Assembly: GCF_900215575.1 (NCBI RefSeq)
Contig: NZ_OBEJ01000002.1
Coordinates: 186,001 to 250,000 of the forward strand
Source of the DNA: Natronoarchaeum philippinense
Lineage (GTDB): Archaea > Halobacteriota > Halobacteria > Halobacteriales > Natronoarchaeaceae
DNA length: 64,000 nucleotides
Direction: 5' to 3'
Below, piece by piece: positions 8,990 through 18,321 of this stretch; the stretch's first letter is position 1, and every line of letters starts with the position of its first letter. The translations under genes and the position numbers were made by a program. The notes under the pieces were generated by a model. The model was given only the letters and a program-made list of their open reading frames with translations. It was not told the origin of the DNA and did not search any database.

Positions 8990-9847
8990 TCAATTGACTT
9001 CTTGAAACAGCGTGATGGCTTCTGCCTTGAACCGGTTGTACAGCCTTCTCTCGTCCCATTCATCCGCCTCGTGGATACGGTAGTCGTTGCGCCCCGCACG
9101 GACGATCACGGCGCTGTCGATGTCGAGCGAGTCGAGTTGATGCAAGGCAACTGTCTGCATTTTCGAGGCGTTGGTAACTCTTTTTGAGGTCTTGATCTCA
9201 ACGAGAATCACTTCCTCGGTGTCAGGATGTAGGAGCAGCAGGTCAATTCGACCGGCATAACCGGCCTCGCCGTGCTCGCGTTCCTTGTTGAGGAAGTTAG
9301 TTGTCTCAGGGTGTTCACACCTGATGACCTGTATTTTCGCGGCCGCGTACGTCTCGGCATCGATCAGGTTGCAAAGCGCGTCCTTGACCCGGGACGTGAT
9401 GTCGCGGGCATCCGACTGGGCTTGCTTGGCGAGATCGTCGAAGATGAATCGGTCGGGGTAGTAGTCCTTGAGCGTGGAGACCACCTCGACCTCTGTGCCG
9501 GTGTTGGGGTCGAGAAGTTGGGCTTTGATGTCGTCTCGCTTGTGGGTGGATCGGTAGTCGTCTTCCAGACTCTCCTGCAGGTTCAAGTGTGCGGTGCGTC
9601 CGACCAGTCCCGCGTATTCCCGGACGTGTTCCGGGTTCTCGACGCTCCGGTCGTAGTTTTCCAGCGGGAACAGAGGTTCGTGCAGTTCTCCCTCTATGGG
9701 GTGGTTGAAAGGCACTCTCTGCACGATCTCGTTGACGCTGGGGTAGTATGTCTCGCCCCGCTTGAAGCACCATACACCGTCTTTCTGGACTGCCCGGAGG
9801 TCGGAATCCGGAAAGTTCACCTCGTGGTGGAACTCAACGCTGGCCAT
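8990..9847 (-). CDS. PD-(D/E)XK nuclease, RecB/Cas4-like
   Basis: A 285-residue protein. The C-terminal half has the nuclease core: AGYAGRIDLLLLHPDTEEVILVE contains the GxxD of motif II, followed by VEIKTSKRV (E-x-K of motif III), then SKMQTVALHQL, the RecB-family motif with Gln and Tyr/His. The N-terminus (YYPSVNEIVQRVPF) resembles the start of PDDEXK_1 proteins. No four-cysteine iron-sulfur set of Cas4 is present and no CRISPR is nearby. ATG 9847 is chosen because TGATATATTG lies about 26 bp upstream. Probable DNA exonuclease for element recombination or defence. Confidence 0.72.
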   Translation of the reverse strand: MASVEFHHEVNFPDSDLRAVQKDGVWCFKRGETYYPSVNEIVQRVPFNHPIEGELHEPLFPLENYDRSVENPEHVREYAGLVGRTAHLNLQESLEDDYRSTHKRDDIKAQLLDPNTGTEVEVVSTLKDYYPDRFIFDDLAKQAQSDARDITSRVKDALCNLIDAETYAAAKIQVIRCEHPETTNFLNKEREHGEAGYAGRIDLLLLHPDTEEVILVEIKTSKRVTNASKMQTVALHQLDSLDIDSAVIVRAGRNDYRIHEADEWDERRLYNRFKAEAITLFQEVN

Positions 9848-9916
9848 ATCCCGTGGAACGCCCCGGGACAATATATCAGTTTTCCGAACAGACTTCGCCC
9901 CCACACACTTGGTACT

Positions 9917-10120
9917 TCAGGTCTCCACGGTTTGGAGATGACCATCGCGGGTCTCGATTTCCACGGTTTGCTCGCCCCGGGTGTCGATTTTGACCGTGGT
10001 TTCATTCGCCCGGGCTTGGATTTGGACGTTGACACCGTTGGCCCCGACCGAAAGGATTTCGAGGTCATCGTCAGCGTATCGTCCGCCGTTGGTGATTCGG
10101 TTGTAGGGGTCGAAGAACAT
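9917..10120 (-). CDS. Small unrecognised protein (67 aa)
   Basis: A short gene beginning MFFDPYNRITNGGRY and continuing in alternating beta-type sequence (VNVQIQARANETTVKIDTRG). TATTTAA lies about 28 bp upstream of the ATG, fitting a leaderless transcript. No motif was recognised. It lies upstream of the nuclease gene on the same strand, and each has its own promoter. Confidence 0.5.
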   Translation of the reverse strand: MFFDPYNRITNGGRYADDDLEILSVGANGVNVQIQARANETTVKIDTRGEQTVEIETRDGHLQTVET

Positions 10121-10207
10121 CTCGGACTCGAGTGCTCTCCTCGCTGGTTAAATACGTGTGCCCCGGAGGCTGCCCGGGCGTCAATATCACTCGAGTAGGC
10201 GTGTGCA

Positions 10208-10837
10208 TCACGAGCGGAACATTGCTTCGACACCATCACCGGTATCGGCGTTCTCCTCATCCTGACAGGGACAAGTCAGCGAATCGGCGAGCAAGTCGAG
10301 AACGTCGTGCCGCCGGTTGCAGTTCCCACACCTGACCTTGAGTTGAACGCTGGCCGAGGGTTCATCGATCTCGACTTCGCCTTCCCGGGCAAGACGTTCA
10401 AGCGACCCCTCAATGACGTTGGCAAATCGTGTTCGCATCTTCTTGATCTGTTGGAGATCGCGCTCCGGGTCAGGGGAGTAGTCGCGGCTAGTGTCGGCGT
10501 TGAGGCACGATTTCAGGTGCTTCAACACGGTTCGATAGGAGACGAAATCCGACGTAACCTGTTCGACATCCACGCCCGCGTCTCTCAGTTCGAGCTTCGC
10601 CTTGTCTTGAGCGGAGTCCATCACTTCATCATCGGTCAACAACCTGTGGTAGTTCTCTTCCTCGCCATCCAGAACAGTCATTCCAGCCCGCTCCATCGCT
10701 CGCCGAAGCAGTTGTTGGTTGATCCACGTCTCCAACCTTCTCACACCCACGTCACCGGTCTCGTAGCGATGGCAGAGTCGCTCGTCAAGGTTGTACAGGT
10801 CGTACTCGTCCCGGACTCGATCAACCTTGCAGGTCAT
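10208..10837 (-). CDS. RdfA-like protein (rod-determining factor family)
   Basis: A 209-residue protein with the pattern of the haloarchaeal RdfA family: start CKVDRVRDEYDLYNLDERL, then LETWINQQLLRRAMERAGM, LLTDDEV, a linker and SDFVSYRTVLKHLKSCL. Near the C-terminus CGNCNRRHDVLDLL and CPC supply a zinc knuckle. In Haloferax volcanii the chromosomal member is required for rod-shaped cells; paralogues are common on plasmids. Here the role is unknown and may be regulatory. The family call rests on remembered sequence pattern. Confidence 0.65.
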   Translation of the reverse strand: MTCKVDRVRDEYDLYNLDERLCHRYETGDVGVRRLETWINQQLLRRAMERAGMTVLDGEEENYHRLLTDDEVMDSAQDKAKLELRDAGVDVEQVTSDFVSYRTVLKHLKSCLNADTSRDYSPDPERDLQQIKKMRTRFANVIEGSLERLAREGEVEIDEPSASVQLKVRCGNCNRRHDVLDLLADSLTCPCQDEENADTGDGVEAMFRS

Positions 10838-10919
10838 TTCGGCCCCCAGTCAGCATCTCACTTACTTCAAGGCTGCACGTCTGCTGCACACTCATCGGTG
10901 GTGATCCTGTTCGAACCGA

Positions 10920-11750
10920 GTGAAAAAGAACACCGCTTCGCGGGGAAAGGGCAGCATCTGTCTTGACGTTGAAGGGCTTCAGATTCCAATCTACAACAAG
11001 CAGATGAATCGAGCTGAGACAGCTCCCTTGGTCGGTTGTTCAATCGTCTGTGGTGAATATATGCGTGCGAATGGTATTTTCTTCCGTGTAGAAGATCAAA
11101 CATTCCTCGTTACGGCCCGTCATAATGCTCTGCCCACATCTAGGGAAAATATACGATCTGGGGCGATTTCTCTTGACTTCAAAACGGAAGAGTTCCGCCC
11201 AGTTATCGACGTTTACTTGCGGTCGTCCGGAGGACTCGACGTGGAGCGTATTGACATCAGGGACGTTGATGGCGTGAAACAGTCACCTGAAATCGATGTT
11301 ATCGGTATCCCGTTTGATCCCGACCCAGCCGAGTACGGGTACCACGTGTGGGAACAGGATGACGTGGTCTCTCCCGTGGGATCGGCGGAGATGCTGGATA
11401 TTATCGGATTCGATGGGGCTGCATTCCCCAGTAGCGATAGAGAGTACGATGTGGAAATGTACCGCGACGAAATTGGCAGACCCGTTATGCTCCCTGTGGA
11501 AAACGAAATGTTGGAACAGGATAATCTATCGAGAACCGGATTGATGGCAATTGCTGCAGACGAGGAATTCGTGGGAGCTGACGAGGATTACAACGGGTTG
11601 AGTGGGGCACCTGTGCTCGGAAATGGGTTAATGGGCATTCACTCTCTGAACTGGGAACCTCCAAAAGAAGCCCTCGAAGAAACTGGTGAAGAGGAATTTA
11701 TGTTTCTCATATACTCGCGTGCAGAAATATTGCCGGAGTTACTGGCGTGA
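10920..11750 (+). CDS. Trypsin-like serine protease domain protein
   Basis: A 276-residue protein if the GTG at 10920 is used; the ATG at 11004 is an equally possible start. The chymotrypsin-fold triad can be placed: His in FLVTARHNAL, Asp in PEIDVIGIPF, Ser in GLSGAPVLGNG. There is no signal peptide or membrane segment, so it is probably cytoplasmic. Codon and base use are more AT-rich than in neighbours, suggesting recent acquisition. Lone cytoplasmic trypsin-like domains occur as effectors in several prokaryotic defence systems, but no partner sensor is adjacent, so the role is open. Confidence 0.72.
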   Translation: MKKNTASRGKGSICLDVEGLQIPIYNKQMNRAETAPLVGCSIVCGEYMRANGIFFRVEDQTFLVTARHNALPTSRENIRSGAISLDFKTEEFRPVIDVYLRSSGGLDVERIDIRDVDGVKQSPEIDVIGIPFDPDPAEYGYHVWEQDDVVSPVGSAEMLDIIGFDGAAFPSSDREYDVEMYRDEIGRPVMLPVENEMLEQDNLSRTGLMAIAADEEFVGADEDYNGLSGAPVLGNGLMGIHSLNWEPPKEALEETGEEEFMFLIYSRAEILPELLA

Positions 11751-11882
11751 TCGTCTGGATTTACTGATAACTGACGCTGAAACTGAGGCTTCCAGCATCG
11801 AGACCCTGAACTGTCCGTTGATTACGATGGTGAACTGCCTCGGAGTCAAGCCCGCAAGGCACTCGACCTGTCCGCCCGTGGA

Positions 11883-13769
11883 CTAGTTGTCGTGTCGGGT
11901 CAAGCAGTACGGTAATCCAACGACTTCAACGGCTTCGACGTCCGGAGCCTTGATCACTGCCTGCCCTTTCCCGAACTTCGGAATGTCACGGCTGTAGCCC
12001 CGCGGCACCGAAGGCACATCCTCAACGACCTCCTCACGCAGATGGAGAAACACGTTCGTGTTGGTCTGTTTCAGGATGTCTCCGTCGATGTCCTCGGGAT
12101 TCTGCGTGATCATCATCAACCCGAGCTTGTCCTTGCGGCCCTGCTTGGCCGCCTCCCGTGCCCGCCCGACGATGTAGGCCTCTCGGACGTTGTCCGGACT
12201 CGAGAAGTAGTTGTGCGCCTCGTCGACCGCCACGAGCATCGGCGTGCGCTTGACCGCCGAATCGACATCGAAGTCGTCGATCTTGTTCTCGATGATGTAC
12301 GAGAGGATCGACAGCACGACGAGGTACTCCTTCTCGCCGCGAAGGTGGCTCGTCGGGATGACCGTGACCTGCCCCTCTCGGAAGAGCTGGTCACTGACCT
12401 CGGGAAACGGATTCGTCCCCGTGTCGAACACGTCGAAGTAATCGGCCTGCTTGGTGCGCCGCCAGACGGCTTCCCACGTTCCGTCGCCGATGCTGTTCCG
12501 GTCGCGGAGTGGACTGTTCGAATCGTCGTGCTCACCGAGGAACTCGATGAAGTCCTTGTACCGGGGATCGACGACCGACCGTGAGGGCCAATCGTCGTTC
12601 TCGTCATCGAAACAGCTGAAGTACGCGTCGATGCAGTCGGTGATGGCTCCCTGCGTGACGTCCGACATCTGATCGAACGGCATCAGCAGGCGCGGCTCGT
12701 CCTGCACGACCGAGAACGGAATGGTGAGTTGCTGGCTTTCGTCTGTCGATGGACTCCGGGTGCGATCGACCTCGGGGATGAACACCTCCAAGTCGTCGAC
12801 GCCATCGAACTCGATATTCTGTCGGCGGAGCTTCCGGCGTTGATCGTCGGTCAGCTCCGGATTGTCGTCGCGCATCTCCCAGTACTCGTTCTCGGGGTCG
12901 AAGACGACGACGTTGAGACGACTGCGCTCCATCTCGCCCTCCCCGACATCGACGGGATACCGCTTGCCGCTGACGAACTGCCGAAGCAGATTCTTCGTGA
13001 AATGGGTCTTGCCGGCGCCGGTCGATCCTGCGACGAGCGTGTGTCTGAACACCGCCGGCTCACCGTCTTCGATCTCGCTGGTATCGGGATCGATGCCGGG
13101 ATTCTGAATGTAGTAGGGGAATTCCTCGCCGTCGATCTCCATCGCATCGCCACCCACGGAGAGGTAGCCCGCGAAGATCCCCTCCTTCGGGATGTTGAGT
13201 CCGGTGCGGAGATAATCGTCATCTCGTGAGAGGCTGACCGGCGTGTTCGGCTTCGGAATGCGGTTGACGACACCGCGCTCAAGCTCGTCTCCCTGTTGAC
13301 GGAGGATAGCGATGGGCTCGAGTTCGGCCACGAGGACGAACTCCGATTCGTCCAGTTCGCGCTCGCGGCTGATCTGATTGTGTGTATCCGACTTGTCGTC
13401 GAGTTCGGTGTACGGCTCGTACCGGAGGCCATCGATGACGGAGAACAGCTCGTCGTCGCTGCTCGGATAGGGGATCTGAACGTAATCCCCGACACGCACA
13501 GCATCCCGATGATCGGTTGTCACGAACGCGTTGACGTTGTATTCGCTGCGGGTGACGTGAATTTCCTCACTCGCGAGGACGTGACCGATCTCGCCCTCGT
13601 CTGCGTCCGTCGTCGCGCTTGACACGGATGCCTCCGGAATTGCAGTATCCGACCCGTCGTCTATCTCCGTATCGCTCTGGTCGTCTGCCCCGACATCGCT
13701 TGCCTGTTCAGATGTCTGTTCGCCTTCGATCGGATCGTTTTCGAGCACGTCGTCTACGTTATCGGTCAT
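11883..13769 (-). CDS. herA: HerA-family DNA translocase ATPase
   Basis: A 628-residue HerA/FtsK-superfamily hexameric ATPase, last gene of the mre11-rad50-nurA-herA operon. The N-terminus is acidic, followed by a HAS-barrel region (IGHVLASEEIHVTRSEYNVNA). Walker A is GSTGAGKTHFTKNLL (about 248), Walker B MLVAVDEAHNYF (about 510), with a sensor-like MMITQNPEDID after it. The ATG overlaps the nurA stop (ATGA). HerA pumps duplex DNA to the NurA nuclease, in concert with Mre11-Rad50 end processing. A copy on a mobile element suggests a defence or element-processing role rather than housekeeping repair. Confidence 0.9.
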   Translation of the reverse strand: MTDNVDDVLENDPIEGEQTSEQASDVGADDQSDTEIDDGSDTAIPEASVSSATTDADEGEIGHVLASEEIHVTRSEYNVNAFVTTDHRDAVRVGDYVQIPYPSSDDELFSVIDGLRYEPYTELDDKSDTHNQISRERELDESEFVLVAELEPIAILRQQGDELERGVVNRIPKPNTPVSLSRDDDYLRTGLNIPKEGIFAGYLSVGGDAMEIDGEEFPYYIQNPGIDPDTSEIEDGEPAVFRHTLVAGSTGAGKTHFTKNLLRQFVSGKRYPVDVGEGEMERSRLNVVVFDPENEYWEMRDDNPELTDDQRRKLRRQNIEFDGVDDLEVFIPEVDRTRSPSTDESQQLTIPFSVVQDEPRLLMPFDQMSDVTQGAITDCIDAYFSCFDDENDDWPSRSVVDPRYKDFIEFLGEHDDSNSPLRDRNSIGDGTWEAVWRRTKQADYFDVFDTGTNPFPEVSDQLFREGQVTVIPTSHLRGEKEYLVVLSILSYIIENKIDDFDVDSAVKRTPMLVAVDEAHNYFSSPDNVREAYIVGRAREAAKQGRKDKLGLMMITQNPEDIDGDILKQTNTNVFLHLREEVVEDVPSVPRGYSRDIPKFGKGQAVIKAPDVEAVEVVGLPYCLTRHDN

Positions 13770-15046
13770 AGTTCGGGATCCTCCTCGATGTCGCTCCAGC
13801 GGCCATCCCAATTGTGGTCGTACGAGTATTCCGTGCGCTCGATCATATCGCGTATCGTGTCTCTGTTCTCCCGGCTGATGCGGGCGAGCCGGTCAGCCCG
13901 GTGAATCGCACGGGGCACGCCGCGCCGTTGAGCGATCTCCTTGAGCGCCTTCAGCCGCATCTGCTCGCGCATATCCTCGTCCTTTACCATCAGATACGGC
14001 GCCTCGATGCGCAGCAGGTCACCCGTCTTCGGCAGTCGCACGTAGCAAAACGCCCGCCGATACGCCTCGGCGTCACCGTGTCGTCCCCGGCCCGATATCG
14101 GTTCCAAGGCCTCGACGTGCTGTCCTTGAATCTCGCGAGACTGTTGCACGAACCACGAGGTGTAGGTGAGGTACTCCAAGTCGTCGAACCGCAGCACCTC
14201 GGACATAAACTGGTGGTCGCGCGTCCACGGCACGCTCACCAGTCGCCCACTGTCGTCACGGATATTGTGGCTGGCAATCTTCTCCCGGAGCGACGACAGC
14301 AACTGCGACAGGGATGACGTCTTCACGATGCCGATCACGGGCTGGTCGCGCTCGTACTGCCGGTCGATCACCTCGATATAGTTGCCGACGATGTCGGCGG
14401 GCACGTCCCACGAGCCCGCCGGCGAGCGGCCGCCGGTGTAGTCCAGCAATAACCAGTAGACGATTCCCAGCGGCAAAACGGCACCATCGAGAAAGAGCGG
14501 GCCGTCGACGCTCTCGACCGAGGCGAGCGCCTGCCGACTCTCGCTCATCCGCTGTGCAACGGACGCAACCGACTTTCCGATGTTTCGCGGTTCCTTGGCC
14601 GGCTGCGGGAAGGGGATCAGCTCTGCTGTCACATTATCGCCATCGAAGGTTTGGGCGTGCAGCGTACTGTCATCGTCATCGAAGTATGCGACGCCCGTGA
14701 TGTGTCCGGTACGCTCGATCTCGCCGCCGTCATCATTCCCCGCGACAGCAGTCTTCGCATACGCGGTGTCGACGACGAGCCCATTATTGTACTCGATGGG
14801 GCGAGTCGTGCCGGCGTCGACCCCATATGTAGCTCCCGCCCACGGGTCGTCGCTCCACGTTCCGAGTTCATCGATGCGCGTCCGCCAGTACTGCGGCTCT
14901 CCGATGGCCTCGACGTGTCCGCCCTCGCGAGCAAGTAATTCGAACAGCTGGCGGGCGTGATCGGCCTGCGAGGTCGGCTCACGCGGCACGGCCTGATCGA
15001 CCGCCTCGAACATCTCTCGCACGATGCCGAGCGATTCCGAGTCCAT
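13766..15046 (-). CDS. nurA: NurA-domain nuclease
   Basis: A 426-residue protein with NurA features: YGVDAGTTRPIEY (metal Asp), GPLFLDGAVLPLGI (second Asp), VIGIVKTSS (Lys), and the C-terminal RVEAPYL-like RIEAPYLMVKDEDM followed by VPRAIHRADRLARIS. NurA is a toroidal 5'-3' exonuclease/endonuclease that works only with HerA. Here it lies directly between rad50 (stop at 15049) and herA (4-bp overlap). The extra N-terminal 100 residues are acidic. ATG 15046 is chosen because it follows the rad50 stop by two bases. Confidence 0.85.
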   Translation of the reverse strand: MDSESLGIVREMFEAVDQAVPREPTSQADHARQLFELLAREGGHVEAIGEPQYWRTRIDELGTWSDDPWAGATYGVDAGTTRPIEYNNGLVVDTAYAKTAVAGNDDGGEIERTGHITGVAYFDDDDSTLHAQTFDGDNVTAELIPFPQPAKEPRNIGKSVASVAQRMSESRQALASVESVDGPLFLDGAVLPLGIVYWLLLDYTGGRSPAGSWDVPADIVGNYIEVIDRQYERDQPVIGIVKTSSLSQLLSSLREKIASHNIRDDSGRLVSVPWTRDHQFMSEVLRFDDLEYLTYTSWFVQQSREIQGQHVEALEPISGRGRHGDAEAYRRAFCYVRLPKTGDLLRIEAPYLMVKDEDMREQMRLKALKEIAQRRGVPRAIHRADRLARISRENRDTIRDMIERTEYSYDHNWDGRWSDIEEDPEL

Positions 15047-15048
15047 CG

Positions 15049-18000
15049 TTAGTCCGCCCCCGCCGTGTTCATCGTCACTCGGCTGGTGTTTGTCGTCTCG
15101 TCGATCTCGACGCGGCACGCGTGGTCGGCGCCGTGGATGAGCGTTTCGTCGTGGGAGACGACGATGACCTGCGGCACGTCCCAGTCGCGAATGCGGTCGA
15201 GCATCTCCTCGAGCTGATCGACGTGCCCCTCATCGAGGAACGTCGTCGGCTCGTCGAGGATGAACGGCGGGAGCCGCCCGCGGTCGCCGCCCTCCAGCTC
15301 GGCGATGAGCTTGTAGATGCCCGCGCGAAGCGCGAGGTTGACGATGGCCCGCTCGCCGCCGCTGGCGTTGCTCGGATCCTCGGTCATCCCGTCATCGCGC
15401 AGGAGCTGGATGTCGTAATCGTAACTGTTGCTGCGCTCGTCGTAGGTTTCGCTGATGACCACGCGCTGGTAACTGCTGTTGCGGTAGATCTCTTGGAAGA
15501 TGTCGTTCGTGTACTCGTTGATGTAGGCGAGGTACTCCTCGCGGAGTTCCGACTTGACCGTCTCGTAGACGGAGATGGTTTCGTCCAACTCGTCGTGGAC
15601 TTCCCTCGCCCACTCGGTCTTGCGCTCGTACGTGTCGATCTTCTCCTTCAGGTCACGCAGATTTGACAGCTCATTCCGCAACTCCGCACGCTCGTCGCGG
15701 AGCGTCTGCACTCGCTCCTGTAACTCGTCGCGCGTTTGCTCGCGCTCCTCGATCTTGTCCTCGACCTCCTCGAGCTTCTCTTCCAACTCCTCAATATCGG
15801 TGTCACCGAGTCGTTCCGTGAGGTCGTCACGCTCGTCGCGAAGCGTGGCGAGCTGCTCGTTGAGATTCTCGATGGTTTCGCGGTAATGCTCGATATCCTG
15901 CTGCTCGTTCGCTCGCTCGGATTCTCGGTCGTCGATCTGCTCGTAGAGATCGTTGATCTCCGCCACCGTCTCCTTCGTCTCTTCGAGGTCAGCAACGTGT
16001 TCCGCGGCCTCTTCGAGAGATCCTTCGCGCTCGGCAACGGTCTCCTTCTGTTGGTCGATATCTGCTTCCAACTCCTCGATGCGCTCCTCCACGTCCTCGA
16101 TCTCGCTTTCCACGGTCTCGCGGTCGTCCTCGAGGTCTTCTATCTCCGACTTGATGTCCTCAACCTGTTCGCGCTTCTGTTCGACGCGCTCGAAGCGATT
16201 GGCGAGCGTCTCGCCGGTCTCGATTTCCTCGACCACCTCATCGCGGTCGGTCTGGAGTCCGTCGATTTCGTCTTCGAGATCGTCGATCTCTGCCTCAAGG
16301 CCGTCGATAGTGTCCTCGTGGCTCTCCAACTCCTCTTCAAGATCGGCGATTTCCTCTTCCAGCTCGGATTCTCGCTCCCGAAGCTCGTCGAGATTCTCCT
16401 TCGCTGCTTTCACCTCGTCGTTCCGGAATTCGATGAGGTCGAGAACGTCGTCGCGTAGCGCATCTATTTCGTCGCGCGTTTGTTCCAGCGACTCGCGCTC
16501 GCTTCGAGCGGCCTCCAACTTCCGGGTGATCTCGTCCAACTCGGATTCGATCTCCGCAACTTCGTCCTCGATATGGGTCTCATCGACCGGCTGCTTGCAG
16601 CGGGGACACTTGCTTTCCTCCTCAAGCTCGCGCAATTCGTCCAAGTCCGCGTTGCGTTGCTCTCGTTGCTGTTCAAGCGCGGCGATTCGGTTGTCAATCT
16701 CGTTGTACTCCTCGCTCACGTCTGCACGCAGGTCTGGCAACCGCTCGTTGGCCGCCGTCTCCAACTCATCGGCCGCGAGGTCGATGTCGTGTTCCGTCGC
16801 GCGGGATTCGAGCGACGAGAACCGCGACTCGAACTCGTCGACAACCTCGTCGACGCGCTCTTCGGCGTCCTCTATGTCGGCCTGCAGCGCGTCCAGATCG
16901 CTCTGTCGCTCCTTTAGCTCCTGCTCGCTCTGCTGGGACTGCTCGCGCTCCTCCTCCAGATCGCTCTGTCGCTCGTCGAGAGTGGTCTCTCGTTGGGCCA
17001 ACGTGGTCTCGATGTCGTTGCGCTCGTCCTCGAGGTGGTCGATTCGCGCCTCAACGTCCTCGATGGTCGAGGCGTCCACGTCGGCCGTTGATTCTGGCCC
17101 CGGGAGAAACTCGACTGCCAACTCATCCCGATCGTCGATGGCATCGTTGAGTTCGTCCTCCGCCTCGTCAAGATCGGTCTGGCGACCCCCGATTTCGGCC
17201 GCGATGTCGTCGCGCTCGTCACGCAGTTCCGATAGCTCGTCCTTCGCATCTGTCAACTTCTGTTCGAGGTCGTCGAGTTCATCTTGAGCCTGCTCCAGCG
17301 CATTCTCCCGGTCGTTTGCCTCGACCGAGGCGTCCTGCAGTTCATCCTGCACGGTATCGAGCGCATCAGCTGCGGCGTCCGCTGTGCTGGCGTCGTAATC
17401 AACGGAATCCGCGAGTTCCTCGATCTCGTCTTCCAGCTCGTCGATTTCGTCGTTCAGCTCCTCGATGCGCTCCTCGCACTCCTCGATTTGGCGTTGCTTG
17501 CGGTTGCGCTCCTCGGTGGTCTCCTCGATCTGCTCCTCTTTCTCGGCCTTCTTTTCGGCCACCTCCTCGTAGGAGTCGATGTCCGCTTCGACCTCGGCCC
17601 GCGCGTCTCGGAGCTCATCGAGGTAGTCCTCCACGTCGTCGATCTTCCCCTCGACATCACGAATTTCCTCGTCCTTTGCTGCGATTGCCTCCTCGAAGTC
17701 CTCCTCATCGCGGTCGAAGTCCTCATTGAGTTCCGAGCGGCGCTCGTCCGCGCTGTCGCTGTTGCGGGTCTGGACGCGTCCCGCGCCACGCCGCGCCATT
17801 TTCATTCGCTCGATGTATTCGTCGATCTCGTCAAGGCCGAGCAGCCCGTCAATCATCTCGGCGCGGTCGCTCGCCTCGATGAGACGATCGATCTCACCCT
17901 GCTTGACGTACACCGAACTGGCGAAGTCCTCCTCGTCCATACCGAGGATGCGAGATATCTCGCTGCGGACGTCCCGGATGCCCGACACCGGACTGGACAG

Positions 18001-18321
18001 GGATGCCGATGTCAGCGTGGCGTCGTTCGGCGTGCTGGTGGTGTAGATCTCCCACTCGACGGTGTACTCCGTGCCGGCAACCTCGAAGGTGAGTTCGACG
18101 ACGCCCTTGTCCTCGCCGCGGCGGACGAACTCATCGAGCGCGAAATTGTTGGTGCCGACGTTCCGAATCTCGGAAAGGAACAGGCCGCCGAACACGCCCA
18201 TCAGAAGTGAGGTCTTGCCTGCGCCGTTCTCCCCGTGGATGAGGATGGTGCCTTCGGGGAAGTCAACTGTCTGATCGGCGTAGCTGCGGATGTTCTGGAG
18301 ATGCAGTTGCTTGATTTTCAT
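15049..18321 (-). CDS. rad50: Rad50-like SMC ATPase
   Basis: A 1090-residue Rad50, longer than typical archaeal copies because of an extended coiled coil. Walker A is GENGAGKTSLL (about 32), the zinc hook is CPRCKQPV (about 572), the ABC signature is NASGGERAIVNLALR (about 990), and Walker B with D-loop is FILDEPTTFLDEGH (about 1023). Two long Glu/Arg-rich coiled coils flank the hook. The ATG overlaps the mre11 stop (ATGA), so a stoichiometric complex is likely. The antisense strand contains long serine-rich open frames that are by-products of the repeated coiled-coil codons. Confidence 0.95.
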   Translation of the reverse strand: MKIKQLHLQNIRSYADQTVDFPEGTILIHGENGAGKTSLLMGVFGGLFLSEIRNVGTNNFALDEFVRRGEDKGVVELTFEVAGTEYTVEWEIYTTSTPNDATLTSASLSSPVSGIRDVRSEISRILGMDEEDFASSVYVKQGEIDRLIEASDRAEMIDGLLGLDEIDEYIERMKMARRGAGRVQTRNSDSADERRSELNEDFDRDEEDFEEAIAAKDEEIRDVEGKIDDVEDYLDELRDARAEVEADIDSYEEVAEKKAEKEEQIEETTEERNRKQRQIEECEERIEELNDEIDELEDEIEELADSVDYDASTADAAADALDTVQDELQDASVEANDRENALEQAQDELDDLEQKLTDAKDELSELRDERDDIAAEIGGRQTDLDEAEDELNDAIDDRDELAVEFLPGPESTADVDASTIEDVEARIDHLEDERNDIETTLAQRETTLDERQSDLEEEREQSQQSEQELKERQSDLDALQADIEDAEERVDEVVDEFESRFSSLESRATEHDIDLAADELETAANERLPDLRADVSEEYNEIDNRIAALEQQREQRNADLDELRELEEESKCPRCKQPVDETHIEDEVAEIESELDEITRKLEAARSERESLEQTRDEIDALRDDVLDLIEFRNDEVKAAKENLDELRERESELEEEIADLEEELESHEDTIDGLEAEIDDLEDEIDGLQTDRDEVVEEIETGETLANRFERVEQKREQVEDIKSEIEDLEDDRETVESEIEDVEERIEELEADIDQQKETVAEREGSLEEAAEHVADLEETKETVAEINDLYEQIDDRESERANEQQDIEHYRETIENLNEQLATLRDERDDLTERLGDTDIEELEEKLEEVEDKIEEREQTRDELQERVQTLRDERAELRNELSNLRDLKEKIDTYERKTEWAREVHDELDETISVYETVKSELREEYLAYINEYTNDIFQEIYRNSSYQRVVISETYDERSNSYDYDIQLLRDDGMTEDPSNASGGERAIVNLALRAGIYKLIAELEGGDRGRLPPFILDEPTTFLDEGHVDQLEEMLDRIRDWDVPQVIVVSHDETLIHGADHACRVEIDETTNTSRVTMNTAGAD

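Noticed and set aside
8990-9847. Cas4 of a CRISPR adaptation module
   Set aside because: The nuclease core is RecB/Cas4-like, but there are no four iron-sulfur cysteines, no Cas1 or Cas2, and no CRISPR repeat in the window.
15953-17287. Long serine/arginine-rich open frame (444 codons) antisense to rad50
   Set aside because: It mirrors the Glu/Asp/Leu codons of the rad50 coiled coil on the other strand; sequence is low-complexity and rad50 has every expected motif.
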